From Coffea arabica (Eukaryota; Streptophyta; Magnoliopsida; Gentianales; Rubiaceae), in contig NC_092320.1 in NCBI RefSeq assembly GCF_036785885.1, positions 10,355,557 through 10,419,556 on the forward strand: a DNA stretch of 64,000 bases, read 5' to 3'. Position numbers and translations under genes: made by a program. Below the pieces are notes generated by a model. The model saw nothing but the letters and a program-made list of their open reading frames with translations, was not told where the DNA came from and did not search any database. Shown here one piece after another: positions 34,861 to 44,825 of this stretch (position 1 is its first letter; the number at the start of each line of letters is the position of its first letter).

Positions 34861-35535
34861 ATGAACGCAGCTTTACCTATCGTAGATTCCATGACTAGCT
34901 TGTTTACGCCTGCTATTCTTTTCTGCATTGTGAACCTGGTGATAGGAACCATCTTCATCACCTCACGCCTAAAATCCCACAACAAACCAGACCCCGCCGC
35001 CAACTCACCTCCCAGCCAGAATCAGCTCGTCCGAGCCCCCTCATTTCTCGACCGGGTCAAGTCCTTTAACTTCTCTTCCTACGTCTCCGAGCAGCCCGAC
35101 CCATTTCACGCCGTGACCCAGAAATCCGACCCACGTGAAGAGCAAGAGCAAAAAAACGTTGCGCAGGAAGAAGCTCTGCTGGAGAGTCATCATCATGATG
35201 ATCAGATGATGAAGAGCAAGTTGCAGACGCGGGTGGAGGCTCCGGCGGGGAATGGTGGCCCTGCTCGAAGGATGAAGAAGTCGGCAAGCGAGAAGGCGGT
35301 GGCAGTGCCGGAGGACCGGGAGGAGGTGGATCGGTGGCGGCCGGCGACGATGAGGGAGAGAGAGGGGAGGTCTTCGAGTGAAACTGAAACGTTGACGTTC
35401 GGGGAGGAGGAACATGTGGACAAGAAAGCGGATGCCTTCATAAATCGTTTCAGACAGCATTTGAAACTGCAAAGGTTGGATTCGATTTTAAGGTACAAGG
35501 AAATGCTAAATAGGGGGGCTGGGTTGGAGAGCTAA
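34861..35535 (+). CDS. DUF4408/DUF761 protein, PAMP-induced A70-like
   Basis: Single-exon gene of 224 residues. The N-terminal DUF4408 segment SLFTPAILFCIVNLVIGTIF (13-32) is a predicted membrane anchor. The centre is hydrophilic, rich in Glu, Arg, Ser and His. The C-terminal DUF761 motif DKKADAFINRFRQHLKLQRL begins about residue 187. This is the layout of the cotton-fibre/A70 family; A70 is induced by bacterial flagellin in Arabidopsis, but biochemical function is not known. I chose ATG 34861, embedded in ccgccgccATGaac, over an in-frame ATG at 34825 because relatives start directly at the hydrophobic segment. A palindromic G-box lies upstream. Confidence 0.88.
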   Translation: MNAALPIVDSMTSLFTPAILFCIVNLVIGTIFITSRLKSHNKPDPAANSPPSQNQLVRAPSFLDRVKSFNFSSYVSEQPDPFHAVTQKSDPREEQEQKNVAQEEALLESHHHDDQMMKSKLQTRVEAPAGNGGPARRMKKSASEKAVAVPEDREEVDRWRPATMREREGRSSSETETLTFGEEEHVDKKADAFINRFRQHLKLQRLDSILRYKEMLNRGAGLES

Positions 35536-36949
35536 TGACCCTAATCTTCTTGAGACTTGAAAAAAAATAAATAAACCCTTTTCCTCGAGCCAGCTTTTAT
35601 TTTACTACTACTCAAAATAAGAAGATGTTATGAACCATAACGAGTTTCCTCGTTAAATTTTACTAGTAGTGCAGGTAGCATTAGATCTTTGGGGTTGATA
35701 ATATTCTATTACTAGCCACTGTGACTTTTATCTAAATCTGTATATGCTGGCTCAGATTTATCTGGGGCATTAGCTCCATAGATTTCTTCTGCCAATATCT
35801 TGTGATCGATTGAACGAGATGGAATGCTGGTTTGTGAAAATAAATTGGGAATTTGGCGAGGATACAATACGTTGCCAGTTCCAAACTCAAATTATGATGA
35901 AGATTATAACTACATTCGTTAGTTTTCACCCTCTCATTTGAATTAGCAAATGAACAACCAGTAGTTTGTTGCATTATGTTCAGAAAGGGGAGGGATCGAA
36001 TTTTGAGCCCAGATGAACTCCTAAACTGCTGAATAAGGTTATCATTTCATTTCATTTCTCTATATGCCTGGTTTTTTTCCCTCCCAATAATAAGACGAGA
36101 GAATTGAAAGCGCCGGCGTTTTCCTTCTCCTAACCATGGTTCGAAGACTCCGCCTAGCCCGGGACGAGTTCGCGACGAAACGTTTCCGAGATACGTGACA
36201 GATCGAGACGTCATCGTGAAGGGTTGAAACGGCCGAGTCATCCCGAATCAACTTGAATTTTTATTATTTTTACTGATTTTTAATTATTTTTAATTATCAT
36301 ATTTTTTACAATTTTTAGAATATTAAATATTTCAAAAATTCGCGTATCGCCGAGAACGCGATCGATATGTCGAAATCGATGTGGAATGATCCAAGCAGCG
36401 ACCGCGACTTTGAAACATGCTCCTAACCCAAGTACTTTTGTCCGAGAAGATAGACCAACACTCGCCGTCTTGCGTGTCTGAAAATGATGCCACCTTCAGA
36501 TTTTCTATGTCAAGTCCAATTTGATGATGTTAAAGGACTTGTAAATTTGATCGAGATTGATATGAACCGAAGAGTCTCTTGATATCCAGTAAAAATGGTT
36601 ATTAATCTCTTGTTAACAAGTAACAACAACAGTTATTACCAGCAAAGAATGTGATGGTTAGGGAATGTGAAACTGCAGTTCATCATGGCATGGCTAAACC
36701 TTAATGCAATCAAACTCGATCATTCTCAGTTGCAAGGAGGAGGAGGAGGAGACGACTTGGTTTTGTTTCTTTGATTTAGCTACATACTAAAACGGCAGCT
36801 CATGAACGAGTTATGCCTCAACAGCTGAAGACGTATATGTTAAGATTGAGTCTACATGCACATGGTTTTCACGTGGAAAATAAATATAGATTGTACTAAC
36901 CATCCCAATATGTCTTTCTCTCTCTCTCTCTGTAGCCTTATGAATAGTG
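35536..36949. other. Spacer downstream of DUF761 gene
   Basis: 35536-36050 is likely 3' untranslated and AT-rich spacer. 36090-36420 is GC-richer with ctcg/cgag-type phrases on both sides of an AT-rich core (36260-36335), which looks like a decayed transposon with subterminal GC motifs. 36915-36930 is a (tc)n run. No gene recognised. Confidence 0.45.
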
Positions 36950-39596
36950 CAGGATGAGCCGGTTATCGCGTGATTCTCGTGGCTTTGAGGGGTGTTTTGG
37001 TCGTATTTTTGTGGCTTTGGTGTTTTGCTTTTGTCCGCTGGGTCTTTTGCATTGTAACTTTGCTTTGTCCGCGTGGCTCTCTCTTGGCCCTTTTTGCTCT
37101 GTCCGTGTGGCCCTCTTGTTTGTAGTTGCTTTGGTTCCACTAGCGAGTGGGCGGTGGCTGCTGTCCGCGTGCCTTTCTTTACCAGGGGTGAGTGGCTTTC
37201 TTTACCAGGTGTCCAAAAAAAGGGTGAGTTGGTTTAGCTACAGTACACGCGTTGTTGGTCGTTGCTGTCCGAAGCGGTTTATGGGTCTGCATGGCTCTTA
37301 TTCTCTTTTGCTCGTTCTCGGTCACCAATTTGGTCTCATTGTTTTCTTGCTTGTGTTTTCAGCTATTCAGCAAATATAACTTCAGAAAGTTTCTTTTGGT
37401 TTTGAACTGTTTTACTGTTCAGCAAACTTAGGCCGTGAGCTCAATCTCTTTTTGGCTCTAATTTTTCTTCTTAGTTTTCTTTCGCAACTTCGGAAATAAC
37501 TTGAACAGCTTATGCGGTCAGCGGGATTTTTTTTTTAGCTTTCGCTCTTCTTTTTGGTTTTTTTTGGTAGCTTCGGAAATAACTTGAGAAAGTTTCTTTT
37601 GGTTTTAAAGTACTTCACTGTTTGATTGGCTTCGCTGGAAATTCTTTTTTGTTGCTGTGGTTCTTTTGTATGGTTCATTTTAGACGTTTGTTTGGTTTCC
37701 GCTTGAGCTGTGTATAATATGCTTTGAGAATGGGTCGAAATAGAGTATATGGAAGTTTGGAAGAGGCTCGTGCTGAGAAAAATCGAAGGAGCCGCGAGCA
37801 ACGTGCTGCTGCTCGGCGTGGGACAAAGAATGATGCGCCATTAGGAGTGTGTACATTAGCTGTTACGGCTTTTAATATACATGACCCAAATGCTGTGAAT
37901 CAGCCAAATATGGGTGTCGTTGAATCTTCATTAGGTTCGGGCTCAGTATTGCCATTTGCAGAGAATAATGCAGAGCACCTTCGAGCTGTATGTCTGTGCT
38001 TATTTTGAGCATGTCTCATGCAATATAAATTGTTGTTTAAATCTTTTGGAATAAATGTTAAATTATTTATGTTAACAGTGGTTTCGCCTAAGCATGTACT
38101 TTGGTGAGACAAACGAGTCTGACTTAGTTAAGCATACTAAACTCACAATCTTTAACTATGTTTTGGGTGTTTTAAAGGAAAATCAAGGAGATGTATCTAG
38201 GTCTGCTGGTAATGGTGCTAGCGAGGTTCCAACAACTAATTCAGATGCGGGTGAATCATCTTTGCATAGGCGACGTCGGTGTACAAGACGCTCTGTGACT
38301 AATCCATTGACCACAATAATTACAGAGCCTGCAGTATTGCCCAGTAATGTAGAGCAATTTCCAACCGTATGTTTGTGCTTATTTTGAGCATCTTTCATGC
38401 AATAAGATTGTTGTTTAGACCCCTTGCAATAAATGTTAGACTACTTATATTACCGGTGGTTTTATCTAGACATGTACTATGGCTAGACTAACCAGTGGGT
38501 GACATATTAGTTTTTGTCTATTACAAGTCAGATTGATTGACTTAGGCACACTGAATTCATGGTCCTTAAGTACGCTTTGGCTGGTTTGCAGGAAAATGAA
38601 CAAAATGTCTGTGCGTCTATTGCTGATGGTGCTAACGAGATTCCATCAACTAATTCAGATGCTGCTGAACCGTCATTGCGCAGGCAACGTCGATCTAGAA
38701 AACGAGCTGTGACTGATCCATTAACTACAATAGCTACAGAACCTGCTGTATTGCCTGATGTTCCAAGTTGTCCATATTGTCATGCAAAACGATTTCATCA
38801 GGAACCTCCTGGTTTTTGCTGTGCCTCCGGTGAGGTACAGTTATTACCTACTGAGATGCCGAGAGAACTTATGCTATTATATATAGAAGACTCTGATGAG
38901 GCTGCTGAGTTTCGCAGATGTGTTAGAAGCTATAATAACATGTTTGCATTCACTTCGATTGGTATCTATTCTGATAAATCTTTGGCTGCAAACTACAATA
39001 GAGTTTATACATTTCGAATCCAGGGACAAATGTATAATAACTTTCCTTGCTTTTCTTACCGACTAAACAATTCTTTCGAACCTACCCAACGTAATACTTT
39101 TGCTGAAAATTCACTGCTGACCGCGCGACACTCTTCATTGGGAACACTTAGGCACTCACCAATTTCCTCTCATTTTGACCGTTCTTGTTTAGAAATGTTC
39201 TACTACATCTATCATTTTATCAGATGACAGTTTATCTATTTCTTTTATAAATATATGTTTTTATCCTGTGCTCCTACGCCTTACAACAAAAATTGTAAAA
39301 CTGGAAAATAATTAACACTTGTATTCAAATTCTCGCAATGGCACTTCTCAGGTGACTCCATCATTTTACCATTCTTTTTGTTTGTATTAAAACCTTTAAA
39401 TCATAATTAAAATTCTCATTAAATCTATTCATCGATATGTTCATTCCCCATGCACATACAAAAACACTATATCAAACAAATCCTATTGTAATAAATTAAC
39501 TACTCCTCTCACACTCCAATTTTCCAGACTAATACCCATTATAGTAAATTAAGAAATCCCAGCTACCTGACGCACAGCGTCAGGGCAAAAAACTAG
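36950..39596 (+). mobile_element. Truncated Helitron
   Basis: The 3' end is canonical: an 8-bp stem CCTGACGC / GCGTCAGG (39566-39573 and 39577-39584) with a 3-base loop, eight further bases, then CTAG (39593-39596) followed by T, the Helitron host junction. Inside is the N-terminal part of a Helitron Rep protein. The left end is not resolved: I saw no clear TC start, so 36950 is approximate. The leader 37375-37620 contains repeated phrases (cttcggaaataacttga, gaaagtttcttttggtttt). The catalytic Rep and helicase parts are missing, so the copy cannot move by itself. Confidence 0.85.
37730..39227 (+). pseudogene. Helitron Rep N-terminal fragment
   Basis: Three exons join in one frame: 37730-37987, 38178-38366 and 38592-39227, 360 residues. 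It begins with a basic stretch EKNRRSREQRAAARRGT, as in plant Helitron proteins. The recognisable part is CPYCHAKRFHQEPPGFCCAS, a Cys-rich Helitron_like_N motif, then YNNMFAFTSIGI and RVYTFRIQGQMYN. After that the similarity stops abruptly and the frame runs into non-coding sequence; no HUH Rep motif or SF1 helicase is present. The second intron and start of exon 3 duplicate intron 1 and exon 2. Probably dead, but the frame is not broken by stops within the recognised part. Confidence 0.82.
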
Positions 39597-41398
39597 TATA
39601 TATATAATGCATAACACATGGATTTGATGTTAAAAAAATCTATCATTATTTGTTATTTCAATTTTATCCTTATATGATAGAAAGAATAATACACGACCAT
39701 CTATTTTATGCTCTAAACTCCGACATCTACGTACCTAACTGTTACTACTATACTTTTTCATTATTTATTTTTTCCTAAAATATGCACAGACTTAAAGTGT
39801 GCTTCACGCACTAGTTGCTACATTGTATGTGTAATAGCTATCATATTGAGAATCAGATTTAGACCGCTCTTCGAGTTGAAGTCTTAATAATTGAAATGTT
39901 AATGCAGAAAAAAAAAAAAAAAAAAAAAGAACCTCCCAACCCCCACAAGAGAAAATGAAGAAGAGAACCAGATTTAGACCGCTCTTCGGGTTGAAGTCTT
40001 AATAATGGAAATGTTAACGTAGGAAAAGAAAAAAGAAGAACCCCCAACCCCCACAAAAGAAAATGAAGAAGAAAATGGTGATCCAAGTAAAGGAATATTT
40101 GCCCCTGGAGCAAATATAAAGCCTACACAGTTCTAGGACATATTAAAAAAACCCTTCTGGGATTGCGGAACCTACTAGTCTTCGTTAGAGCCTTTGGGCC
40201 ACTTTTTGTGCTACATACTTTGAAATATTTCTAATCTCTTTCTCACTAAAAAAAAAAAAAAAACTTTTTTTTTTCCTAATTTTTTGGGAAGGGAGGATTA
40301 AGAGACGATCTCTCATGGCTCCCGATAACATACACCACAAGCTTTTAGTGTCAAGTTGGCAAATAAATTCAGGTAGTCGAGAATTGTCAGGCAGATAGAG
40401 CAGCTAATGTTACCCAAGGAGCTCACTTTATATGAAGATCGTAGTTTCATATGAGCTTGTAAATTTGTCACTTTTCAGGCTAGAAAGCGACGTTTGTACT
40501 TTCGGCTATGATCTATATACATACATATTGTAATAATTTGATGCATGTGACGTAAATAAATGATTGAAAAATTTATTCACGAAAAAAATGTACATTTTTT
40601 GGCAAAAAATCACAATCCAAACAGTTATAATTTCTAGGTACATGCTGTTTAACTTTGACTTTAAAGGATCATATCCTCATAGTTTGATGCCGTCATCTTC
40701 AGACCTCAACAAGGATGATACGTCTCTCTTCGTTGGCTCTTTTTTTTTTCTTTTCTTTTTTGGACGTAGACCTGCAATAATGAATGAAATTAGACAGTAG
40801 TCTTCTGTTACCGATTAATGACACAAATTAATTGATCATTCAATCTATTAAATGGATGTAAGAAAATAATAAGAAAGAGCTTCAAAATCTAATTCTCAAG
40901 GAATCTGAAATCACTGAGGCCATGCTTGACAACTGCATTTAGAAATGTAAAATATATTCTTTACATTTTAATAATCTATCAAAAGCTGCATTTTGGATGC
41001 ACAAATTTTGAAATCCATTTTTAACAAAATCATAATTACTAGTCCTAGCTCTAATCTAAAGCCCGACGATCTTTGTTCCTCAAGACTATTAGTGATCCAG
41101 ACCCAAAACTTAATTAGAATTATACCTTTAAACTTTCACCTCGGAAAACTCTTGTGTATCTTGAACTGGAAATCATATGCCCGAAACTAGACGACATAAA
41201 TTTTCTAAACTGAAAAGCACAAACTAAGACAAACTAATATCGAAAGTAGCTTTGCCAAATTAATAGTCGAAAATTTTGGCAAATTAGAATTGCTCCAAGA
41301 ACTTGGATTCCAGAGATTTTTTAACTTTCTGGTTAGAAAACCTTTTTTTTTTTCCCTTTTTTGGGCACAGGACTTGTTACATTGTTGTATTAAACTTA
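39597..41398. other. Spacer between Helitron and LBD gene
   Basis: 39854-40080 is a diverged tandem duplication (shift 115) with polyA and aac-rich tails. 40240-40290 is A/T homopolymer. 40500-41395 is AT-rich spacer that probably includes the 3' untranslated region of the LBD gene. No gene seen. Confidence 0.5.
39854..40080. repeat. Tandem duplication, about 115-bp unit
   Basis: Two units start with cagatttagaccgctcttcg at 39854 and 39969 and both continue with gttgaagtcttaataat, a poly-purine tract, and aacccccacaa. Differences are mainly in the length of the A-run. Confidence 0.85.
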
Positions 41399-41899
41399 TT
41401 AGGCACAGGACTTGGACGATGATCCTTCTTCACCAGCATTTTCCTCACATTGAATTACCAATGGACGCTTATCCAATTCCGCCTCAAGCTGCTCTTTTTC
41501 CTTGTTGATTTCTGTTGCTTTCTTCAAAAAGGTGAGCTGTTTTTGCACAAAGTCCAGCTCTTTTCGGCAGGCATCAATTTCAGCCTTGAGTTGAGCTTTC
41601 ACAGCCAGGCTCCCATGAACTGGATTGTCCCTCCTGATCTTGGCCTCCATTATAATTGTCTCAGCCATTTTTGGCCTTTCATGATCACCAGCTCTCTCCA
41701 ACATTTTAACCACATTGTTCAGTCCAAAGAGTCGATGAACCCGCACAAAATCGTCCTTCTTACGAAAATATGGAGCTAAGGGACAATCTGGGGGACATCT
41801 CTTCCTCTGGTGCTTACATGCTGCACAGGCTCCGGTAAACATATCTAATACCCTGCCTTCTACTCTCTTCTTTTTAACACAACTTGTATGGTGATTCAA
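41399..41899 (-). CDS. LOB domain (LBD/AS2-type) transcription factor, divergent
   Basis: One uninterrupted frame, 166 residues, stop at 41399. The LOB zinc-finger-like block C-x2-C-x6-C-x3-C is intact (C25, C28, C35, C39 in CAACKHQRKRCPPDC), followed by APYF. The GAS block is altered: FGLNNVVKMLERA instead of the common FGASNV, and the usual DPVYG is NPVHG. The leucine-zipper-like region is replaced by a charged helix with heptad-like Leu (about 97-145). The CAACKHQR start resembles the LBD22/23/24-like group. Start codon 41899 is the first in frame; Met20 (41842), just before the Cys block, is equally plausible. LBD proteins bind DNA and act in lateral-organ development; the exact role here is unknown. 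It may be a rapidly evolving copy. Confidence 0.8.
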   Translation of the reverse strand: MNHHTSCVKKKRVEGRVLDMFTGACAACKHQRKRCPPDCPLAPYFRKKDDFVRVHRLFGLNNVVKMLERAGDHERPKMAETIIMEAKIRRDNPVHGSLAVKAQLKAEIDACRKELDFVQKQLTFLKKATEINKEKEQLEAELDKRPLVIQCEENAGEEGSSSKSCA

Positions 41900-42135
41900 T
41901 TGCAGAAAACGGAGAAGAAGAACAGGAAGAAGAATAAGGGAAATACAAGTTGCAAAGAAAGTAGTAAATGAAAGAAGAATGTCTAGACAGAACTAGCCAG
42001 ACGCGAACGACTTGTTTGTATCCAGAACTATATCTTTAAATTTAATGAGATTACTTACATTCCATTAAAGTATCAAGTTACCTTTGTAGATATATTCAGG
42101 AAATCCCAACGTCATAAAAGTTAAAACACATCGGC

Positions 42136-43105
42136 CAATGGCCTGTTTGGAACCTGAGTTTTTTGGAAGTTTGTCTAAAACTTTACTGTAGTGCACTGTA
42201 TAAATTTTTGTAGGGTGAAAAACTTTTTTTTTCCTTTTCTTTTTTTTTCTTTCTTTTTTTTCTTTCTCTTTTTCTTTTCCGTTCTTTCCTCTCTTCTTCT
42301 TCTTCTTCCTTCCCCCTCCCCTTTCCCCGTTACATCCGCCACCCCCAACAGCAACTCTACCTCCCGCCACCTCTCTCCTCACTTTCCCCTTCTCCTCCCC
42401 TCTGCCCTGCCACCCCCTCCCTCTCCCTCTGCCCACAACCCTCTTCCCTCACCCCTGCAAAAGCTCCCCCGCCACCCCTCCCTCTCCCTCTCCCGCCACC
42501 CTCTTTGCCTGCCACCCCTGCAAAAGCTTCCCCGCTACCCCTCCCTCTCTCTCTCCCTCTGCCGCCACCTAAGTTTTGCATATGAGTTTTGCAGCAACAG
42601 AAATGATTTTTTTTTCCAATGTTCTATCTTCCTCTCCTCTCCTTATCTTACCAACAGAATAAGCAGCAACAGCTGAGTGTAATTTTTTTTTTTTTTTTTT
42701 TGCAATTTTCCTTCACCCCAAGCTGCAGGAGGGGAAAGGTGGCAGGGAAAGGCAGAGGGAAAGAGGGGAGGGGGAGGGAGAAAGAAAAAAAAAAGAAAAA
42801 AGAGATTTTGAAAACCAACATATCGATTAAAGGGGGATGGGAGGGAGAGGAAAAAAAAAAAAAAGAGGAAGGCCGGCAAAAGTTGGCCGGAATAGTTACC
42901 GGCACCGGAAGCGATGGTGGAGGTGGTGGCCGGTTGGGTGGGGGAGGAAAAAGAAGAAAAGTTGAAGGGAAAGTTTTTTGTGTATTATTTTGAAGTGTGT
43001 AAGTAAAAAATTTTGATAAGTTTTTTGGGATTCCTGTGACAAAAATTGTTTAAAAACTAGTAGCTAAAAACTTGACCAAAAACTTTACTTCCAAACAATG
43101 GTTTG
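42136..43105. mobile_element. Foldback element with CT-rich and GA-rich arms
   Basis: Left end cctgtttggaacctgag... and right end ...actttacttccaaacaatgg are inverted; inner parts aagtttgtctaaaacttta / taaaaactagt..aaaaactttac also correspond. The left arm (42225-42570) is almost pure pyrimidine, and the right arm (42720-42970) almost pure purine, so the strand could fold back on itself. A 63-bp tandem unit (acccctgcaaaagct...) occurs at 42451 and 42514. Target duplication is not clear. Confidence 0.6.
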
Positions 43106-43340
43106 TTACTAGATATATACTACCATAGAAAGTTTTATGTATGCAACAGTTCAGTAAATATCAAACTACAACTCAACCAATTAACAAGGAAGTTGCGAGT
43201 TGACGTCGTACATCACTTCCAGATGGTAACCATGCCAATAGATTTCTTTGCCTTCGTTTTGATGCAGATTGTTAAGTCTAACATAAATAATCATAATTGT
43301 GACACTTATTAGCATCCTTCTCAAGTAGCAAGGCTTTAAA

Positions 43341-44112
43341 TAGGGGGAAGGATCAATTTTCGACGCGATCTGAAAATATGACACAAATCAAAAGCAAAAT
43401 TAATGGGTTTAAGTTTTCACAGGTTCGGGTCAAAATCGAGTTGAATCCTATGAACCAGAAAAGAAAATAGGTCGAATTCAAATCACCCACGGGGTAACTT
43501 GATAACCCGTTTATGAATTAATAAGAATTTAATAAATATAAGAATATTTTATCCAATTAAACTAAGTTATTCTTTTTTCCCCGAAGGAAATTAATTACTT
43601 AATCTTAAATGAATTTGTTTAACTTGTGTGAAATTGAAATTATTATGTTCGGATAAATAATGTATTAGATTATTTTATATTTTTTAGTGTCTTAATTTAT
43701 TTTAGATCTGGTTTGGAATAAAACACATTTATAGTATTTTAATTTATTTTAGATCTAATTTTGGATTGTTTTATTGAGATTTTTATTACTTTATTATATA
43801 ATTAGCCTTGTGCGGAATTGGTTTTGTTAGAAATTACAGTGGTAAATTACTAAGTTGAAATTATATTTCAGGTTATATCAGGTCAACTCGAAAATTTTAG
43901 GTTCGATCAACTCGAAATTGATATGCTTTCTATAGTGCAAAACTAAAACTCGAAATTGACCCGCCAACCCTCCAACCTGGAAATTTCATTTCCAAGTCAG
44001 GTATCTTGATATGTTGTGAGTTGGTGGGTCGTATCCGGATCAACAGGTTTCCTGTTATACTTGGATTTCAACTTGATCCACTTACCTATTTATGATTCGC
44101 TTGCCACCTCTA
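43341..44112. mobile_element. hAT-like element with degraded ends
   Basis: The left end starts taggggg and the right end, reverse-complemented, starts tagaggtggcaagcg. Flanks gctttaaa (43333-43340) and actttaaa (44113-44120) agree in 7 of 8 bases, the length expected for hAT. The subterminal regions are rich in gggtc/gaccc-type motifs (ttcgggtcaaaatcgag, gacccgcc). The interior is AT-rich and has no transposase. Confidence 0.6.
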
Positions 44113-44167
44113 ACTTTAAATGCTATAGAAATATATGCCAAAAATTTTCTAAAATATGCCTCAAGAA

Positions 44168-44275
44168 AGAAATAAACATAGAAAACTATATTGAAACTAA
44201 AATATTGCCAAAAACATTTCTCTGTATATATATAAACATAGAAAACTATATCGAAAACTAAAATATTAGACAAAC
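44168..44275. repeat. Short direct duplication
   Basis: ataaacatagaaaactatat followed by tgaaactaaaatatt or cgaaaactaaaatatt occurs twice about 61 bp apart. Confidence 0.85.
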
Positions 44276-44825
44276 GGAAAATGGCCTGCATTTTTTGCTT
44301 TAACGGAAAATGTGAAGGACCGTCTAACTTAATAAGCTTTATACCAAGAGTAGCACTCTAACATTACCATGTGAAAGAAATGAATGGAGTTAAATTAATA
44401 CCCCTTCATCCCATAATTTGGGTCAATTTCTAAGAACATATTTCTTTGAGTGATGCCTTCACGCAATTTTTTTTCTTTTTTTGTTTTATTAAGAACCACC
44501 TTAAAATATTTAGTGACTTTTTTTAAAAAAAAAATTTCCCCTCCTATTAAAACCCGCTTTCAAAATATTTAGGGGTTATAAGACAGACTTTGTTTTTTTT
44601 TTTGGGGGCTAAGGCAAACATCGAACGAAAAGATCACAAGACAGCTTGAGAAAACACTCTGAAACACGTGAAAACGACCCCGTTTCGACAAATTTCTCTG
44701 GTACATAGAGAAGTTGGGAAGCTTCTCACAGACGAAGCGGCGAGTGGGTTAAGAGTTTAAAACTCGAACAACCGAAAGTGGAAAAAGCTCTTACCAACTT
44801 CGAGTATTCTCTCGTGCAATAGAAA

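Larger units (their letters stand above)
41900..44825. other. Spacer between LBD and DENR genes
   Basis: Holds a CT/GA foldback region (42136-43105), a hAT-like element (43341-44112) and a short direct duplication (44168-44275). 44398-44600 has ends reminiscent of a further MITE, but only one side is visible. 44640-44825 is the leader of DENR. Confidence 0.55.

Noticed and set aside
35041-35498. Three antisense ORFs opposite the DUF761 gene
   Set aside because: They mirror the GC-rich coding strand and carry no domain; shadows of the real gene.
36090-36420. Possible coding exon because of high GC
   Set aside because: All frames are short or lack motifs, and the cgag-type phrases on both sides of an AT core look like decayed transposon subterminal repeats.
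42191-42676. Long ORFs rich in Ser, Leu and Pro on the + strand and Gly, Arg, Lys on the - strand
   Set aside because: They come from the CT/GA-rich arms of a foldback element; the composition is a product of simple repeats and there is no domain.
44398-44600. A further Stowaway-like MITE
   Set aside because: Only one end-like motif (ccccttcatcccataattt) is seen; no inverted partner was found.
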